A stretch of DNA of 64,000 nucleotides from assembly GCF_016901695.1 (NCBI RefSeq), contig NZ_JACJKS010000007.1:1-64000 (forward strand), in the 5' to 3' direction. The notes below the pieces were generated by a model. That model worked only from the letters and a program-made list of their open reading frames with translations. It did no database searches and was not told the origin of the DNA. The position numbers and the translations under genes are program-made. Below, piece by piece: positions 34,859-43,412 of this stretch. This DNA comes from Mordavella massiliensis (GTDB taxonomy: Bacteria; Bacillota; Clostridia; Lachnospirales; Lachnospiraceae). Numbering within the stretch: the stretch's first letter is position 1; every line of letters begins with the position of its first letter.

Positions 34859-35530
34859 TCACACCTGTCCTTCCCGGTCCCTCATGCGCCGGACAAAGTC
34901 CGGCAGTCCCTTCAGGTCCGGCAGCTCCCCGTCCAGCATGGTCCGCAGCTCTTCATCCGCCGCTGTCAGGTCCGGCACCATGACCACATGGCACCCCGCC
35001 CCCGCAGCCGCACGCACGCCGTTTGGCGCGTCCTCCACCGCCAGGCACTCGGACGGACGGCAGCCGATCTGGTCACAGGCATAGACATACACATCCGGGT
35101 AGGGCTTCCCCCTCTCCACCATAGTGGCGCAGACGAGCCTGTCAAAGTAGGGGAGCATCCCCGTCTGCGTCAGATACTGCCGGGTGCGCTCCTCGTCGGT
35201 GGCCGTTACCACTGCCAGCAGGTACCCGGCCTCCCTAAGCGCCTGCAGTGTTGCGTCCACCCAGGGCTTCTTCTCTATGCCGTTCTCCTCAAGGTGCCGT
35301 TTCATCAGTTCCTTGCGCCTCTCCCGGATGCCCATGTAGTCCGCGTCCGCGCCAAACCGCTCCCGGAACCACACGCTGGCATACCGGCTGGCAAAGCTGC
35401 GCAGCACATAGGAGTCCTCCCTCGTCATCTCCACTCCGTACTCCCGGGCCGCCTGCCGCCAGAACCGTGTCAGGTACTTCTCCGTGTCGATAAGCGTTCC
35501 GTCCATATCAAATAAAACTGCCCTGATCAT
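34859..35530 (-). CDS. HAD-family hydrolase (beta-phosphoglucomutase-like subgroup)
   Basis: A 223-residue HAD protein with motif I LFDMDGTLIDTE (nucleophile D9), motif II VVTATDE and motif III GKPYPDVY, then VEDAPNGVRAA (motif IV acidic residues). The helical cap (residues about 15-85) is the type of phosphoglycolate phosphatase or beta-phosphoglucomutase. Substrate unknown. It is transcribed before the SfsA-MutY gene, 12 bases apart, so the two probably share a transcript. Confidence 0.87.
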   Translation of the reverse strand: MIRAVLFDMDGTLIDTEKYLTRFWRQAAREYGVEMTREDSYVLRSFASRYASVWFRERFGADADYMGIRERRKELMKRHLEENGIEKKPWVDATLQALREAGYLLAVVTATDEERTRQYLTQTGMLPYFDRLVCATMVERGKPYPDVYVYACDQIGCRPSECLAVEDAPNGVRAAAGAGCHVVMVPDLTAADEELRTMLDGELPDLKGLPDFVRRMRDREGQV

Positions 35531-35565
35531 TTGTTTCCTCCCTGTCTGAAATTGCCGTCATGGCA

Positions 35566-35604
35566 AAGAAAAAGAGGTGGCATCACCGTCCCGGCAATGC
35601 CACA
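35566..35604 (-). terminator. intrinsic terminator after uppP
   Basis: Minus strand: GTGGCAT and ATGCCAC arms (35577-35603) around a 13-base loop, followed by CTCTTTTTCTTT. It lies 18-55 bases past the uppP stop. Confidence 0.8.
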
Positions 35605-35620
35605 TCCCATGTTACGTATC

Positions 35621-36457
35621 TTACCTGAGGATCAGCTGCACGATCGAAGCGACAATGATGACCGCGCCCAGAATGATCCGGTAATAGCCGAAGATCTTAA
35701 AGTCATGCTGCTTGATGTATCCCATGAGGAACTTGATCGCCGCGATGGACACACCGAAGGATACGACGCAGCCAAGAAGCAGCATGACCGCCTCCTTCCC
35801 CGTAAAGGAGAGCCCGAAGCCCAGGATCTTCAGGAAGCTGGCTCCGAACATGACCGGGATGGCCAGGAAGAAGGTGAACTCTGCCGCCACCCCTCTCGAG
35901 ATGCCGATCATCAGCGCGCCCACGATGGTGGCGCCGGAGCGGGATGTTCCGGGTATGAGCGCCAGCATCTGGAACACACCGATCCAGATCAGCATCTGGA
36001 CCGTCAGCTCCGAGATCTTCGTCACTCTCGGCTGCACATGCCGGTTCCGGTTCTCTACGATGATGAACAGGATACCGTAGACGATGAGCATGACTGCAAC
36101 CGGAAGCGGCTTATAGAACAGGGCGTCCAGGTAATCGTTGAAGAGCAGTCCCACGATCGCCGCAGGCACGGACGCGATAGCCACCTTGATCCACATCTGC
36201 CAGGTCAGCATCTTCTGCTTCCGCGACTTCTTCGGCGAGAACGGGTTCAGCTTGTGGAAGTACAGCACGACCACCGCCATGATGGCGCCCAGCTGGATCA
36301 CCACGTTGAACATCTCCATAAAGGCATCGCTCAGGTCCGGCTTCAGGACGTCCCCCACCAGGATCAGATGGCCGGTGCTGCTGACCGGAAGCCACTCTGT
36401 GATCCCCTCTACAATACCGAGGACAATAACTTTCAGAATATCCAGTATCATTTTCAA
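35621..36457 (-). CDS. uppP: undecaprenyl-diphosphate phosphatase
   Basis: A 278-residue membrane protein of the BacA/UppP type. The first helix IVEGITEWLPVSSTGHLIL holds the (E/Q)XXXE motif with catalytic glutamates and the PVSSTGH signature; PGTSRSGATI near residue 170 carries the conserved arginine and serine. It dephosphorylates C55-PP so that the carrier lipid can be reused in peptidoglycan synthesis, and overproduction gives bacitracin resistance. Its start overlaps no neighbour; a HAD gene precedes it by 12 bases on the same strand. Confidence 0.95.
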   Translation of the reverse strand: MKMILDILKVIVLGIVEGITEWLPVSSTGHLILVGDVLKPDLSDAFMEMFNVVIQLGAIMAVVVLYFHKLNPFSPKKSRKQKMLTWQMWIKVAIASVPAAIVGLLFNDYLDALFYKPLPVAVMLIVYGILFIIVENRNRHVQPRVTKISELTVQMLIWIGVFQMLALIPGTSRSGATIVGALMIGISRGVAAEFTFFLAIPVMFGASFLKILGFGLSFTGKEAVMLLLGCVVSFGVSIAAIKFLMGYIKQHDFKIFGYYRIILGAVIIVASIVQLILR

Positions 36458-36469
36458 TCTCCTTATACT

Positions 36470-37309
36470 TTACAATACATATTTTTCAATGGCAGCCGCC
36501 ACTCCGTCGCAGTCGTTGGAGAGGGTGATCACATCCGCCGCCTCTTTCACTGTGTCAAGGGCGTTCTCCATGGCCACGCCAAGGCCTGCCTCCCGGAGCA
36601 TCGCGATGTCGTTGGCGCCGTCCCCGCAGGCCATGATCTCCTCCCTGCGGATCCCCAGGATCTCTCCCAGCATCAGGAGCCCTCTCCCCTTGTTGACGCC
36701 TTTTGCATTCACTTCTATATTATTGCGTAAAGCGCCCGTGATTTCAATATCCGGCACCTCTTTTTTTACTTTTTCCCACATTTCCCTGCACAGTTCCTCC
36801 GTAGGGAAGATCGCCTGCACTTTGTCCGTGGGCGCCTTTCTCTCCTCAAACAGCGCCAGAACGTCGTCCACTCCCTGTCTCGTGCCTGCTATGTACCGGG
36901 CCATGGGCGCCGCCGGGACATACTCATGGATCCGCGCCAGCTTCTCCCTGTCCGCGTATCCCACGCCGTCGTAGTACACCTCCAGCATGGCGTCGCAGCC
37001 GCTGCAGATCTCCAGCACCTTCCGCCCTGTCTCATAGGGGACAAGCTGCTCCAAAAGCACCTTCCCCTCCTTCATATCTACGATCCGGGAGCCGTTGGAT
37101 GCCACTGCGTAGCGGATGCCCGGGAAGTGCAGGACCTTCTCCGGGATCCCCGTGAGCGGACGCCCGGTGGCCGGCAGAACGACCACGCCTCTTCGGATGG
37201 CCTCGGTCAACACCTGCCTCGTATGCTCTGTCAGTTCTTTCTCCGATGTCAGGAGCGTCCCGTCCAGGTCCAGTCCGACCATCCGTATCCTAGTGCTGCA
37301 CTTTGTCAT
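36470..37309 (-). CDS. Cof-type HAD-family hydrolase
   Basis: A 279-residue protein with motif I MVGLDLDGTLLTSE (nucleophile D14), motif II LPATGRP and motif IV GDGANDIAMLREAGLGVAM. The Cof-type (type IIB) cap lies between. Members hydrolyse sugar phosphates or cofactor intermediates. ATG 37309 follows AAAGGAGC and overlaps the end of the previous gene by 20 bases, indicating translational coupling. Probably in one transcript with uppP. Confidence 0.87.
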   Translation of the reverse strand: MTKCSTRIRMVGLDLDGTLLTSEKELTEHTRQVLTEAIRRGVVVLPATGRPLTGIPEKVLHFPGIRYAVASNGSRIVDMKEGKVLLEQLVPYETGRKVLEICSGCDAMLEVYYDGVGYADREKLARIHEYVPAAPMARYIAGTRQGVDDVLALFEERKAPTDKVQAIFPTEELCREMWEKVKKEVPDIEITGALRNNIEVNAKGVNKGRGLLMLGEILGIRREEIMACGDGANDIAMLREAGLGVAMENALDTVKEAADVITLSNDCDGVAAAIEKYVL

Positions 37310-37880
37310 ACGCCAGCAGCTCCTTTCCCTCTCTTGTAAAGAGCAGCAGGTTCCTGCTGACTCTGTCCTGACTCCTCTCATAGGCCTCGTTCCCGAACTC
37401 CATCAGGCGCTGGAGCTTCACCTCGTCCCCTGCAGGCACGAAGACGACCATATCCTTGGAGGGCACCATGATCGCCAGATCGTCCTCCAGCCTCTGGGCG
37501 CAGACGTCCCAGATGTGTTTCAGGCACAGGGAGCTGGCCTCGTGGTAGCCGTCCGCCACGATCACCATGCCGCCGAACCAGGTGTGTCCGATGACATACT
37601 CCACATTCTTTGCCAGGTTCTCGCAGGCGGTGTAGTAGAGCTGCTCAATATCGCAGTCCGGGGGAAGCATGTTATCCTTAATGATCTCATATGCGTCCTC
37701 CCCCCGCTGTATGACCAGCATGACGGTCAGATCCCCCACAAAGGAGATCAGAGGAGTGTCTTTCTCGGAGATATCCTTGCCGTTCAGCGCATGGATATCG
37801 CGCAGCTCCTCCTTAACCCACGGATAGATCTTATCCTTTATATTTTCCAGCAGATAGTGTTCTTCCTCGTATTTTTTCAT
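37290..37880 (-). CDS. unknown-function protein, DUF1444/DUF5688-like
   Basis: A 196-residue soluble protein. The stretch around DLAIMVPSKDMVVFVPAGDE, followed by helical SRNLLLFTREGKELL, resembles the C-terminal part of YtpQ/DUF1444 or DUF5688 proteins from Firmicutes; the match is by pattern and not certain. No catalytic motif is visible. It heads a possible three-gene transcript with the Cof-type HAD and uppP, though no functional link is obvious. Confidence 0.55.
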   Translation of the reverse strand: MKKYEEEHYLLENIKDKIYPWVKEELRDIHALNGKDISEKDTPLISFVGDLTVMLVIQRGEDAYEIIKDNMLPPDCDIEQLYYTACENLAKNVEYVIGHTWFGGMVIVADGYHEASSLCLKHIWDVCAQRLEDDLAIMVPSKDMVVFVPAGDEVKLQRLMEFGNEAYERSQDRVSRNLLLFTREGKELLAYDKVQH

Positions 37881-37943
37881 AAATTTTTCCTCTCTCAGGT
37901 ATAATATTCTTTAAAATTTCTATATTATTTATCATAACAAAAA

Positions 37944-37972
37944 TTGCTTAATAAAGCAATTTGTAGTATAAT
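37944..37972 (+). promoter_or_regulatory. promoter of the 3D-domain cell-wall gene
   Basis: -35 TTGCTT (37944-37949), 17-base spacer, -10 TATAAT (37967-37972). The -35 is part of an inverted repeat (ATTGCTT/AAGCAAT). Confidence 0.65.
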
Positions 37973-37980
37973 AGATAAGC

Positions 37981-38010
37981 GTCCGGGCACGGAAATATAT
38001 TTGCCCGGCT
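37981..38010 (+). other. stem-loop in the 5' leader of the 3D-domain gene
   Basis: CCGGGCA (37983-37989) and TGCCCGG (38002-38008) form a 7-base-pair GC-rich stem near the expected RNA 5' end. The leader is only about 65 bases, too short for a c-di-AMP (ydaO) riboswitch, which often precedes such genes. It may stabilise the messenger RNA. Confidence 0.5.
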
Positions 38011-38042
38011 GTTCATCTCGCCGAGAGAAAGGAAATGTATAT

Positions 38043-39062
38043 ATGATGAGTACAAGATTAAAACGCATGCTGCGGGCCGGCGTTGTCGCCGGATGTGTCG
38101 CGGCCATGGGGTGTACAGGCACTCTGGTATACGCAGAACCTTCTACGGAAGAACTGGAAAGACAGAAAGGCGCCCTCGAGAACGAGGTGGCAGGCCTCAA
38201 CGAAGAGCTGAATAGTCTTGGCAGCGATATCGACAGTCTCGCGACCCAGATGGAAGAGACAGCCGCCGCCATGGAAGAAACACAGAAACGGATGGATGAA
38301 GCACAGAAGAGGGGCGAGGAACAGTACGAAGCCATGAAGCTCCGCATCAAGTACATGTACGAGGCTGGCAATACCACCTTCCTCGAACTGCTCTGCTCCG
38401 CGGAAGACATGGCTGATTTTCTGAACAAGACGGATTTTGTACAAAACGTAAGCGAATACGACAGGGACATGCTCCAGGCACTGGAGGATACCCAGGAGGA
38501 GATCCGCATGGAGGGCGATGAGCTCAAAGAGCAGCAGACCGCTCTCGCAGATATGGAGGAGGAGCTGAACGCAAAGCGCTCCGAGCTGGAATCACAGATC
38601 GCCTCCAAGTCTGACCAGATCTCACAGTACAGCAGCCAGATCGAGAAGGCCAAGGCAGCGGAGGCCCTCCTTGCACAGCAGCGGGCAGCAGCCCAGCAAG
38701 CGGCGCAGCAGCAGGCCGCCGTGGGCGGAAGCGCAGGCAGTGCAGGCGGCACTGTTTCCACCGACGGCAAACAGAGCATTGGACGGTTCCGCGTCACGCA
38801 CTACTGTCCCTGCTACTACTGCTGCGGTTCCTGGGCCGGTTCCAACACGGCCAGCGGCACGGTTCCCACAGTGGGACGCACCATTGCGGTAGACCCGAGC
38901 GTCATCCCGCTCGGCTCACAGGTTATCATCAACGGCCACGTCTACACGGCCGAGGATACCGGAAGCGCGGTCAAGGGCAATGTCATCGACGTCTTTGTGA
39001 GCGACCACGCCACAGCGCTTGCCAACGGAGTGTTCTACACAGAAGTGTACTGGGCGAATTAA
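38043..39062 (+). CDS. secreted coiled-coil protein with C-terminal 3D (MltA-like) domain
   Basis: A 339-residue protein. A signal peptide (residues about 1-31: LKRMLRAGVVAGCVAAMGC, cut near VYA-EP) is followed by a long coiled coil (about 34-225, PcsB/CwlO-like, KGALENEVAGLNEELNSLGS), an Ala/Gln-rich linker, and a 3D domain (about 245-339, RVTHYCPCYYCCGSW; aspartates in ARTIAVDPSVIPLGS-like, AEDTGSAVKG and DVFVSDH). 3D domains cut peptidoglycan glycan strands in lytic transglycosylases and Rpf-type proteins. The cysteine-rich CPCYYCC is unusual for a secreted domain. Likely a wall remodelling enzyme. Confidence 0.88.
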   Translation: MMSTRLKRMLRAGVVAGCVAAMGCTGTLVYAEPSTEELERQKGALENEVAGLNEELNSLGSDIDSLATQMEETAAAMEETQKRMDEAQKRGEEQYEAMKLRIKYMYEAGNTTFLELLCSAEDMADFLNKTDFVQNVSEYDRDMLQALEDTQEEIRMEGDELKEQQTALADMEEELNAKRSELESQIASKSDQISQYSSQIEKAKAAEALLAQQRAAAQQAAQQQAAVGGSAGSAGGTVSTDGKQSIGRFRVTHYCPCYYCCGSWAGSNTASGTVPTVGRTIAVDPSVIPLGSQVIINGHVYTAEDTGSAVKGNVIDVFVSDHATALANGVFYTEVYWAN

Positions 39063-39078
39063 ATCTGTTCTATATAAA

Positions 39079-39126
39079 ATCAGGAGAGCATCCCAAACAC
39101 CGGGATATTCTCCTGATTTTTTTGCG
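39079..39126 (+). terminator. intrinsic terminator after the 3D-domain gene
   Basis: ATCAGGAGA and TCTCCTGAT arms plus inner ATCCC/GGGAT, followed by TTTTTTTG. Confidence 0.92.
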
Positions 39127-39176
39127 TACTCTGATAGAAACTGCGTTGTGGGCCACGGTAAAACTCCGCTTTCTCG

Positions 39177-39473
39177 TCAGTTCGCCGGCTTCGCCCCTGC
39201 CAGCCAGCTCTTCACCTGTTCCAGGCTCTCGCCTACTGCGCTGGCGATCTGCTCCGGCGTCAGCCCCATCCGCGAGAGATTCAGGGTGGTGGAGTGGGCT
39301 TTCTTCTTTCCGCCTTGTGCCTCGCCGATCTTTCTGCCACGTTCCATAATTCTTTCTGATACTTCACACATGATATCCACGCCTCCTTCTTCCCGCTTCA
39401 GATAGCGCACCCGCTTCGATAATTCTCCCTCGCTGTCGTCGTCCGCATCCGCCAATCTCTCTGCTGATAATGG
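39177..39473 (-). pseudogene. remnant of an Rpn-family (PD-(D/E)XK) recombination-promoting nuclease
   Basis: Only the C-terminal tail of the family is left: LSKRVRYLKREEGGVDIMCE and RIMERGRKIGEAQGGKKKAH, then a small helix-turn-helix-like tail (LNLSRMGLTPEQIASAVGES, SLEQVKSWLA). The nuclease core is missing and an in-frame stop lies just upstream of 39473. Such multicopy nuclease/transposase genes are common in Lachnospiraceae. A TTG at 39455 could start a short frame but there is no reason to think it is expressed. Confidence 0.75.
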
Positions 39474-39611
39474 GAATTAAAAGCATTGAGATTTTCCTGA
39501 ATGTAATAGAAAAACAGATGCAGCCAACGCTGCGTTAGAATCAGACATGCCGGAAACATAATGCTTTTACATATGATACCACAGGCAGGGAAAAAAAGCC
39601 AGGGTTTATAT

Positions 39612-39642
39612 AACTAAAGGGGCCCGCTGCTGCGGACCCCCG
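39612..39642 (-). terminator. intrinsic terminator after adhE
   Basis: Minus strand: GGGGTCCGC and GCGGGCCCC arms around AGCA (39619-39640), followed by TTTAGTTATATA, about 25 bases past the adhE stop. Confidence 0.8.
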
Positions 39643-39667
39643 TTGTGAGAAAACCATATAAGAAAAC

Positions 39668-42286
39668 CTATTTTCCGTAGTAGCACTTCAGGTAGATCTC
39701 TTTCATCTCCTTCATGATCGGATATCTCGGGTTAGCTCCTGTACACTGATCGTTGAAGGCCTGCTCCACCATCTCATCCAGTGTGTCGAGGAAGTACTTC
39801 TCGTCAATGCCGTACTCCTGGATGGAGTTCTTGATGCCGATCTTCTCCTTCAGCTCTTCCAGCTTCGCGATGAAATCGTCGAACACTTCCTGATCCGTGC
39901 TGCCCTTGCATCCTGCAAAGCGTCCCAGCTCTGCGTAGTCTGCCAGTGCATGCGGATACTGATACTGGGAGAAGGTTCCCATCCTTGTGGGCACTTCCGC
40001 CGCGTTGTACTTCATCACCTCTGTCAGCAGGACTGCGTTTGCGATACCGTGCGGCAGGTGATGGAAGGCGCCCAGCTTGTGAGCCATGGAGTGGTTCAGT
40101 CCCAGGAATGCGTTGGCGAATGCCATACCTGCCATGCAGGAAGCGTTTGCCATGAACTCGCGGGCCTTGGGATCTTTTGCGCCGTTCTCATATGCGGACG
40201 GCAGGTAATCAAATACCATCTTGACCGCCTTCATGGAGAGACCCTTTGTGAAGTCTGTCGCCATAATGGATACATAGGACTCGATGGCGTGCGTCATAAC
40301 GTCGATACCGGATGCGCATGTCAGTCCCTTGGGCTGTGTCATCATGTTGTCCACGTCTACGATCGCCATGTCAGGCAGGAGCTCGTAGTCCGCGATCGGC
40401 CATTTCACGCCCGTCGTCGCATCCGTGATGATGGCGAACGGCGTCACCTCGGAACCTGTACCGGAAGAAGTGGGGATCGCCACAAAGTAAGCCTTCTCGC
40501 CCATCTTCGGGAAGGTGAACACCCTCTTACGGATATCCATGAAGTCCATGGCCATATCCTCGAAGTTTGCCTCCGGATGCTCGTACATCACCCACATGAT
40601 CTTGGCCGCGTCCATTGCGGAACCGCCGCCCAGCGCGATGATCGTGTCAGGGCCGAACTGTCTCATCTGGTCCACGCCCTTCTCCGCGCACTGCAGTGTC
40701 GGGTCCGGAGCGACCTCGTAGTAGCATGTATGCTGAATGCCCATCTCGTCCAGTTTCTCCTCGATCGGCTTCACATACCCGTTCTGGTACAGGAATGTAT
40801 CTGTAACGATGAACGCTTTCTTCTTGTGCATCACAGTTCCCAGCTCGTCCAGGGCAACCGGCATGCAGCCTTTCTTAAAGTAAACCTTCTCAGGTGTTCT
40901 GAACCACAGCATATTCTCTCTCCTCTCGGCAACGGTCTTGATGTTGATCAGATGTTTGACTCCCACGTTCTCTGATACGGAGTTGCCGCCCCAGGAACCA
41001 CATCCGAGAGTGAGGGACGGAGCCAGCTTGAAGTTGTAGAGGTCTCCGATACCGCCCTGGGAAGAAGGTGTGTTGATCAGGATACGGCATGTCTTCATGG
41101 CCGCCTCAAACTTCTCGATCTTCTCTGTCTGCGCCGTGTCTATGTAAAGGGAGGACGTGTGTCCGTATCCGCCGTCAGCGACAAGTCTCTCTGCCTTCTC
41201 CACTGCCTCGTCAAATGTCTTTGCCTTGTACATGGCAAGCACGGGCGAGAGTTTCTCGTGTGCGAACTCCTCGGAGATGTCCACAGACTCTACCTCACCA
41301 ATGAGGATCTTCGTGTTCTCAGGCACTTTTACACCTGCCATCTCGGCGATCTCCACAGCGGATTTTCCGGGGATCTTGTTGTTCAGGGCGCCGTTGATGA
41401 TGATCGTCTTGCGCACCTTGTTCAGCTCATCGCCGGGTTTCAGGAAGTAGCAGCCGCGGTATGCGAACTCTTTCTTCACTTCCTCATAAATGCTCTCCAG
41501 AACGGTCACGGACTGCTCGGAGGCACAGATCATACCATTGTCAAATGTCTTGGAGTGGATGACGGAGTTCACGGCATTCTTGATGTCCGCTGTCTCATCG
41601 ATGATGACCGGTGTGTTTCCGGGGCCTACGCCTACGGCCGGCTTGCCGGATGAGTACGCGGATTTCACCATGCCGGGGCCGCCTGTCGCCAGGATCAGGT
41701 CAGACTCCTTCATAACGGTTGTTGTAAGCTCCAGAGACGGTGCGTCGATCCATCCGATGATCCCTTCCGGTGCACCTGCCTTCACTGCTGCGTCCAGAAC
41801 GATCCTGGCCGCCTCGATGGTGCAGGCCTTGGCTGCCGGATGGGGGCTGATGATGATGGCGTTTCTCGTCTTCAGACAGATCAGTGTCTTGAAGATAGCG
41901 GTGGATGTGGGGTTCGTCGTCGGGATGACAGCCGCCACAAGTCCGACGGGCTCGGCGATCTTCTTGATGCCGTACGCCTTGTCCTCCTCAAACACGCCGC
42001 ACGTCTTTGTGTTCTTGTAAGCATTGTAGGTATACTCGGCTGCATAGTGGTTCTTGATGACCTTGTCTTCCACGACGCCGCGTCCGGTCTCCTCAACTGC
42101 CTGCTTTGCCAGCGGAATACGCATCTTGTTGGCCGCCATAGCCGCCTCAAAGAAAATCTTGTCCACCTGCTCCTGGGTGTAGGTGGCAAATACCTTCTGA
42201 GCCTCTCTCATAGCCTTCATCTTGGCTTCCAGAGCTTCCACGCTGTCAATGAATGCAGGTACTGCTGCTTCTTTCTTCTTCGCCAT
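39668..42286 (-). CDS. adhE: bifunctional acetaldehyde-CoA/alcohol dehydrogenase
   Basis: An 872-residue two-domain enzyme. The N-terminal CoA-acylating aldehyde dehydrogenase (1-440) has AAVIPTTNPTSTAIFKTLIC and the catalytic cysteine in NGMICASEQS. The C-terminal iron-dependent alcohol dehydrogenase (from about 450) has GGSAMDAAKIMW and the iron ligands in GLNHSMAHKLGAFHHLPHG. It reduces acetyl-CoA to ethanol, regenerating NAD+ in fermentation, and forms spirosome filaments. A promoter with a Rex-like site lies upstream. High-level codon use similar to ribosomal genes. Confidence 0.97.
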   Translation of the reverse strand: MAKKKEAAVPAFIDSVEALEAKMKAMREAQKVFATYTQEQVDKIFFEAAMAANKMRIPLAKQAVEETGRGVVEDKVIKNHYAAEYTYNAYKNTKTCGVFEEDKAYGIKKIAEPVGLVAAVIPTTNPTSTAIFKTLICLKTRNAIIISPHPAAKACTIEAARIVLDAAVKAGAPEGIIGWIDAPSLELTTTVMKESDLILATGGPGMVKSAYSSGKPAVGVGPGNTPVIIDETADIKNAVNSVIHSKTFDNGMICASEQSVTVLESIYEEVKKEFAYRGCYFLKPGDELNKVRKTIIINGALNNKIPGKSAVEIAEMAGVKVPENTKILIGEVESVDISEEFAHEKLSPVLAMYKAKTFDEAVEKAERLVADGGYGHTSSLYIDTAQTEKIEKFEAAMKTCRILINTPSSQGGIGDLYNFKLAPSLTLGCGSWGGNSVSENVGVKHLINIKTVAERRENMLWFRTPEKVYFKKGCMPVALDELGTVMHKKKAFIVTDTFLYQNGYVKPIEEKLDEMGIQHTCYYEVAPDPTLQCAEKGVDQMRQFGPDTIIALGGGSAMDAAKIMWVMYEHPEANFEDMAMDFMDIRKRVFTFPKMGEKAYFVAIPTSSGTGSEVTPFAIITDATTGVKWPIADYELLPDMAIVDVDNMMTQPKGLTCASGIDVMTHAIESYVSIMATDFTKGLSMKAVKMVFDYLPSAYENGAKDPKAREFMANASCMAGMAFANAFLGLNHSMAHKLGAFHHLPHGIANAVLLTEVMKYNAAEVPTRMGTFSQYQYPHALADYAELGRFAGCKGSTDQEVFDDFIAKLEELKEKIGIKNSIQEYGIDEKYFLDTLDEMVEQAFNDQCTGANPRYPIMKEMKEIYLKCYYGK

Positions 42287-42336
42287 TTTGGTGTTCCTCC
42301 CTAAATAGTTTTCTTGGTTTTCTTTGATCTGCGTTT

Positions 42337-42365
42337 AGTATACATGTTCGTTAAATATTTGTCAA
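42337..42365 (-). promoter_or_regulatory. adhE promoter overlapped by a Rex-like operator
   Basis: Minus strand: consensus -35 TTGACA (42360-42365), 17-base spacer, -10 TATACT (42337-42342). The -35 is embedded in TTGACAAATATTTAACG (42349-42365), close to the clostridial redox-sensor Rex palindrome TTGTTAANNNNTTAACAA. Rex represses adhE at high NAD+/NADH in clostridia. The operator is two to four mismatches from consensus. Confidence 0.65.
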
Positions 42366-42396
42366 TATATTTTTGATATTTTTTTAACGATTTTTT

Positions 42397-42422
42397 ATTC
42401 CCGATTTTCTTCCGACGGGAAT
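42397..42422. other. inverted repeat upstream of the adhE promoter
   Basis: ATTCCCG and CGGGAAT arms 12 bases apart with A- and T-runs at one side. It lies about 55 bases upstream of adhE's main promoter; it may terminate a transcript or fold in a longer leader made from an upstream promoter. The remaining 42423-42650 is AT-rich and holds no gene I can see. Confidence 0.4.
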
Positions 42423-42649
42423 AACGCTGCCCTCCTTCCATTGCATTTTCTCTTAGTGTCGCTATTCTATCATATTTGTTATAAATTGTAACTACTATTC
42501 CAATAAGTAGTTTAATTAACGATGTTATACCTGATATTTGTCTAAATATTCACATTTTTATACAATCACCGGCAGTGCCAAGAGGCACATTCTGGGATGA
42601 TAAGCGGTCGCCAGGATCCCGGGCAGGCCCGGACTTTGGCTCGTTGCCA

Positions 42650-42686
42650 GCACAAAAAAAGAGTCCCATACGGAACTCTTTTTTAC
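42650..42686 (-). terminator. terminator of the ribosomal protein cluster
   Basis: Minus strand: AAAAAGAGTTCC and GGGACTCTTTTTTT around GTAT (42654-42684), 18 bases past the rplQ stop. Confidence 0.9.
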
Positions 42687-42703
42687 AGTGCATTTTGTTT
42701 TCT

Positions 42704-43240
42704 CTATACAAGCTCGATCAGAACTTCCATGGCAGCATCGCCCTTACGCTGGCCGATCTTGATGATCCTTGTGTAACCGCCGTTGCGGTCTGCATACTTC
42801 GGAGCGATCTCGTCGAACAGCTTGGCTACCATATCGATCTCTTTTGTGTTTTTCTTTCTGCCGGCTGCTGTCTTCGGCACCTCTGTCACAGGGCAGAGAA
42901 CCTTCAGCATCTGACGTCTTGCGTGAAGTCTGGAAGGCATATCCTTCTTGATCTTCTTCTCAACCTCGTCGTAAACAGTTACCTTCTTGCCGTCTACAAC
43001 TTCCTTCACTCTCTTGCCGTCCTTGTCCTTGCGGGCAACCTTGGCCTTAACGGTCACTTCCTCGAAGTTGTCCTTCTCCTTTACTGCCAGCGCGATCAGG
43101 CCCTCAGCGATCTTGCGGATCTCTTTTGCCTTCGCCTCTGTCGTGCGGATCTTGCCGTTGTTTAAGAGAGCTGTCACCTGGTTTCTTAATAAAGCTTTTC
43201 TCTGGCTGGATGTTCTGCCGAGTTTTCTATACTTTGCCAT
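42704..43240 (-). CDS. rplQ: 50S ribosomal protein L17
   Basis: A 178-residue protein; the N-terminus [21 protein letters not shown] and C-terminus [20 protein letters not shown] are the L17 core. The middle (about residues 65-110, [20 protein letters not shown]) is a lysine-rich insertion that makes it longer than the usual 115-130 residues, a feature of clostridial L17. Last gene of the cluster, following rpoA after a 170-base gap that holds a tandem repeat. Confidence 0.97.
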   Translation of the reverse strand: MAKYRKLGRTSSQRKALLRNQVTALLNNGKIRTTEAKAKEIRKIAEGLIALAVKEKDNFEEVTVKAKVARKDKDGKRVKEVVDGKKVTVYDEVEKKIKKDMPSRLHARRQMLKVLCPVTEVPKTAAGRKKNTKEIDMVAKLFDEIAPKYADRNGGYTRIIKIGQRKGDAAMEVLIELV

Positions 43241-43271
43241 TTTTCTTATCCTCCATATTTCACATCTGGTT

Positions 43272-43328
43272 ATGCATCTTCGGGCTTACTAGCCAAATGC
43301 CGCCGCCATGCATCTTTGGGCTTACTGG
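43272..43328. repeat. tandem repeat in the rpoA-rplQ gap
   Basis: Two copies of a 21-base unit (43272-43292 and 43308-43328, core GCATCTT.GGGCTTACT) differ at two positions and start 36 bases apart. Further GC-rich bases (GCGGCGCCGCGGGCGG near 43380) sit between here and rpoA. Confidence 0.75.
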
Positions 43329-43412
43329 CGGACCGGGCTGTGGGTTATTATAAGGTAGTTCTACGAACCGGAACTCGAGCGGCGCCGCGGGCGGCTTGCT
43401 CCCGCTAAGTGC

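Noticed and set aside
33053-35515. A long plus-strand open frame of about 820 codons opposite the SfsA-MutY and HAD genes
   Set aside because: It is the antisense shadow of two real minus-strand genes; it has no ribosome binding site and its composition (His, Arg, Pro rich) is that of a reversed GC-rich gene.
37973-38042. c-di-AMP (ydaO) riboswitch before the 3D-domain gene
   Set aside because: The leader is too short and lacks the expected pseudo-symmetric fold.
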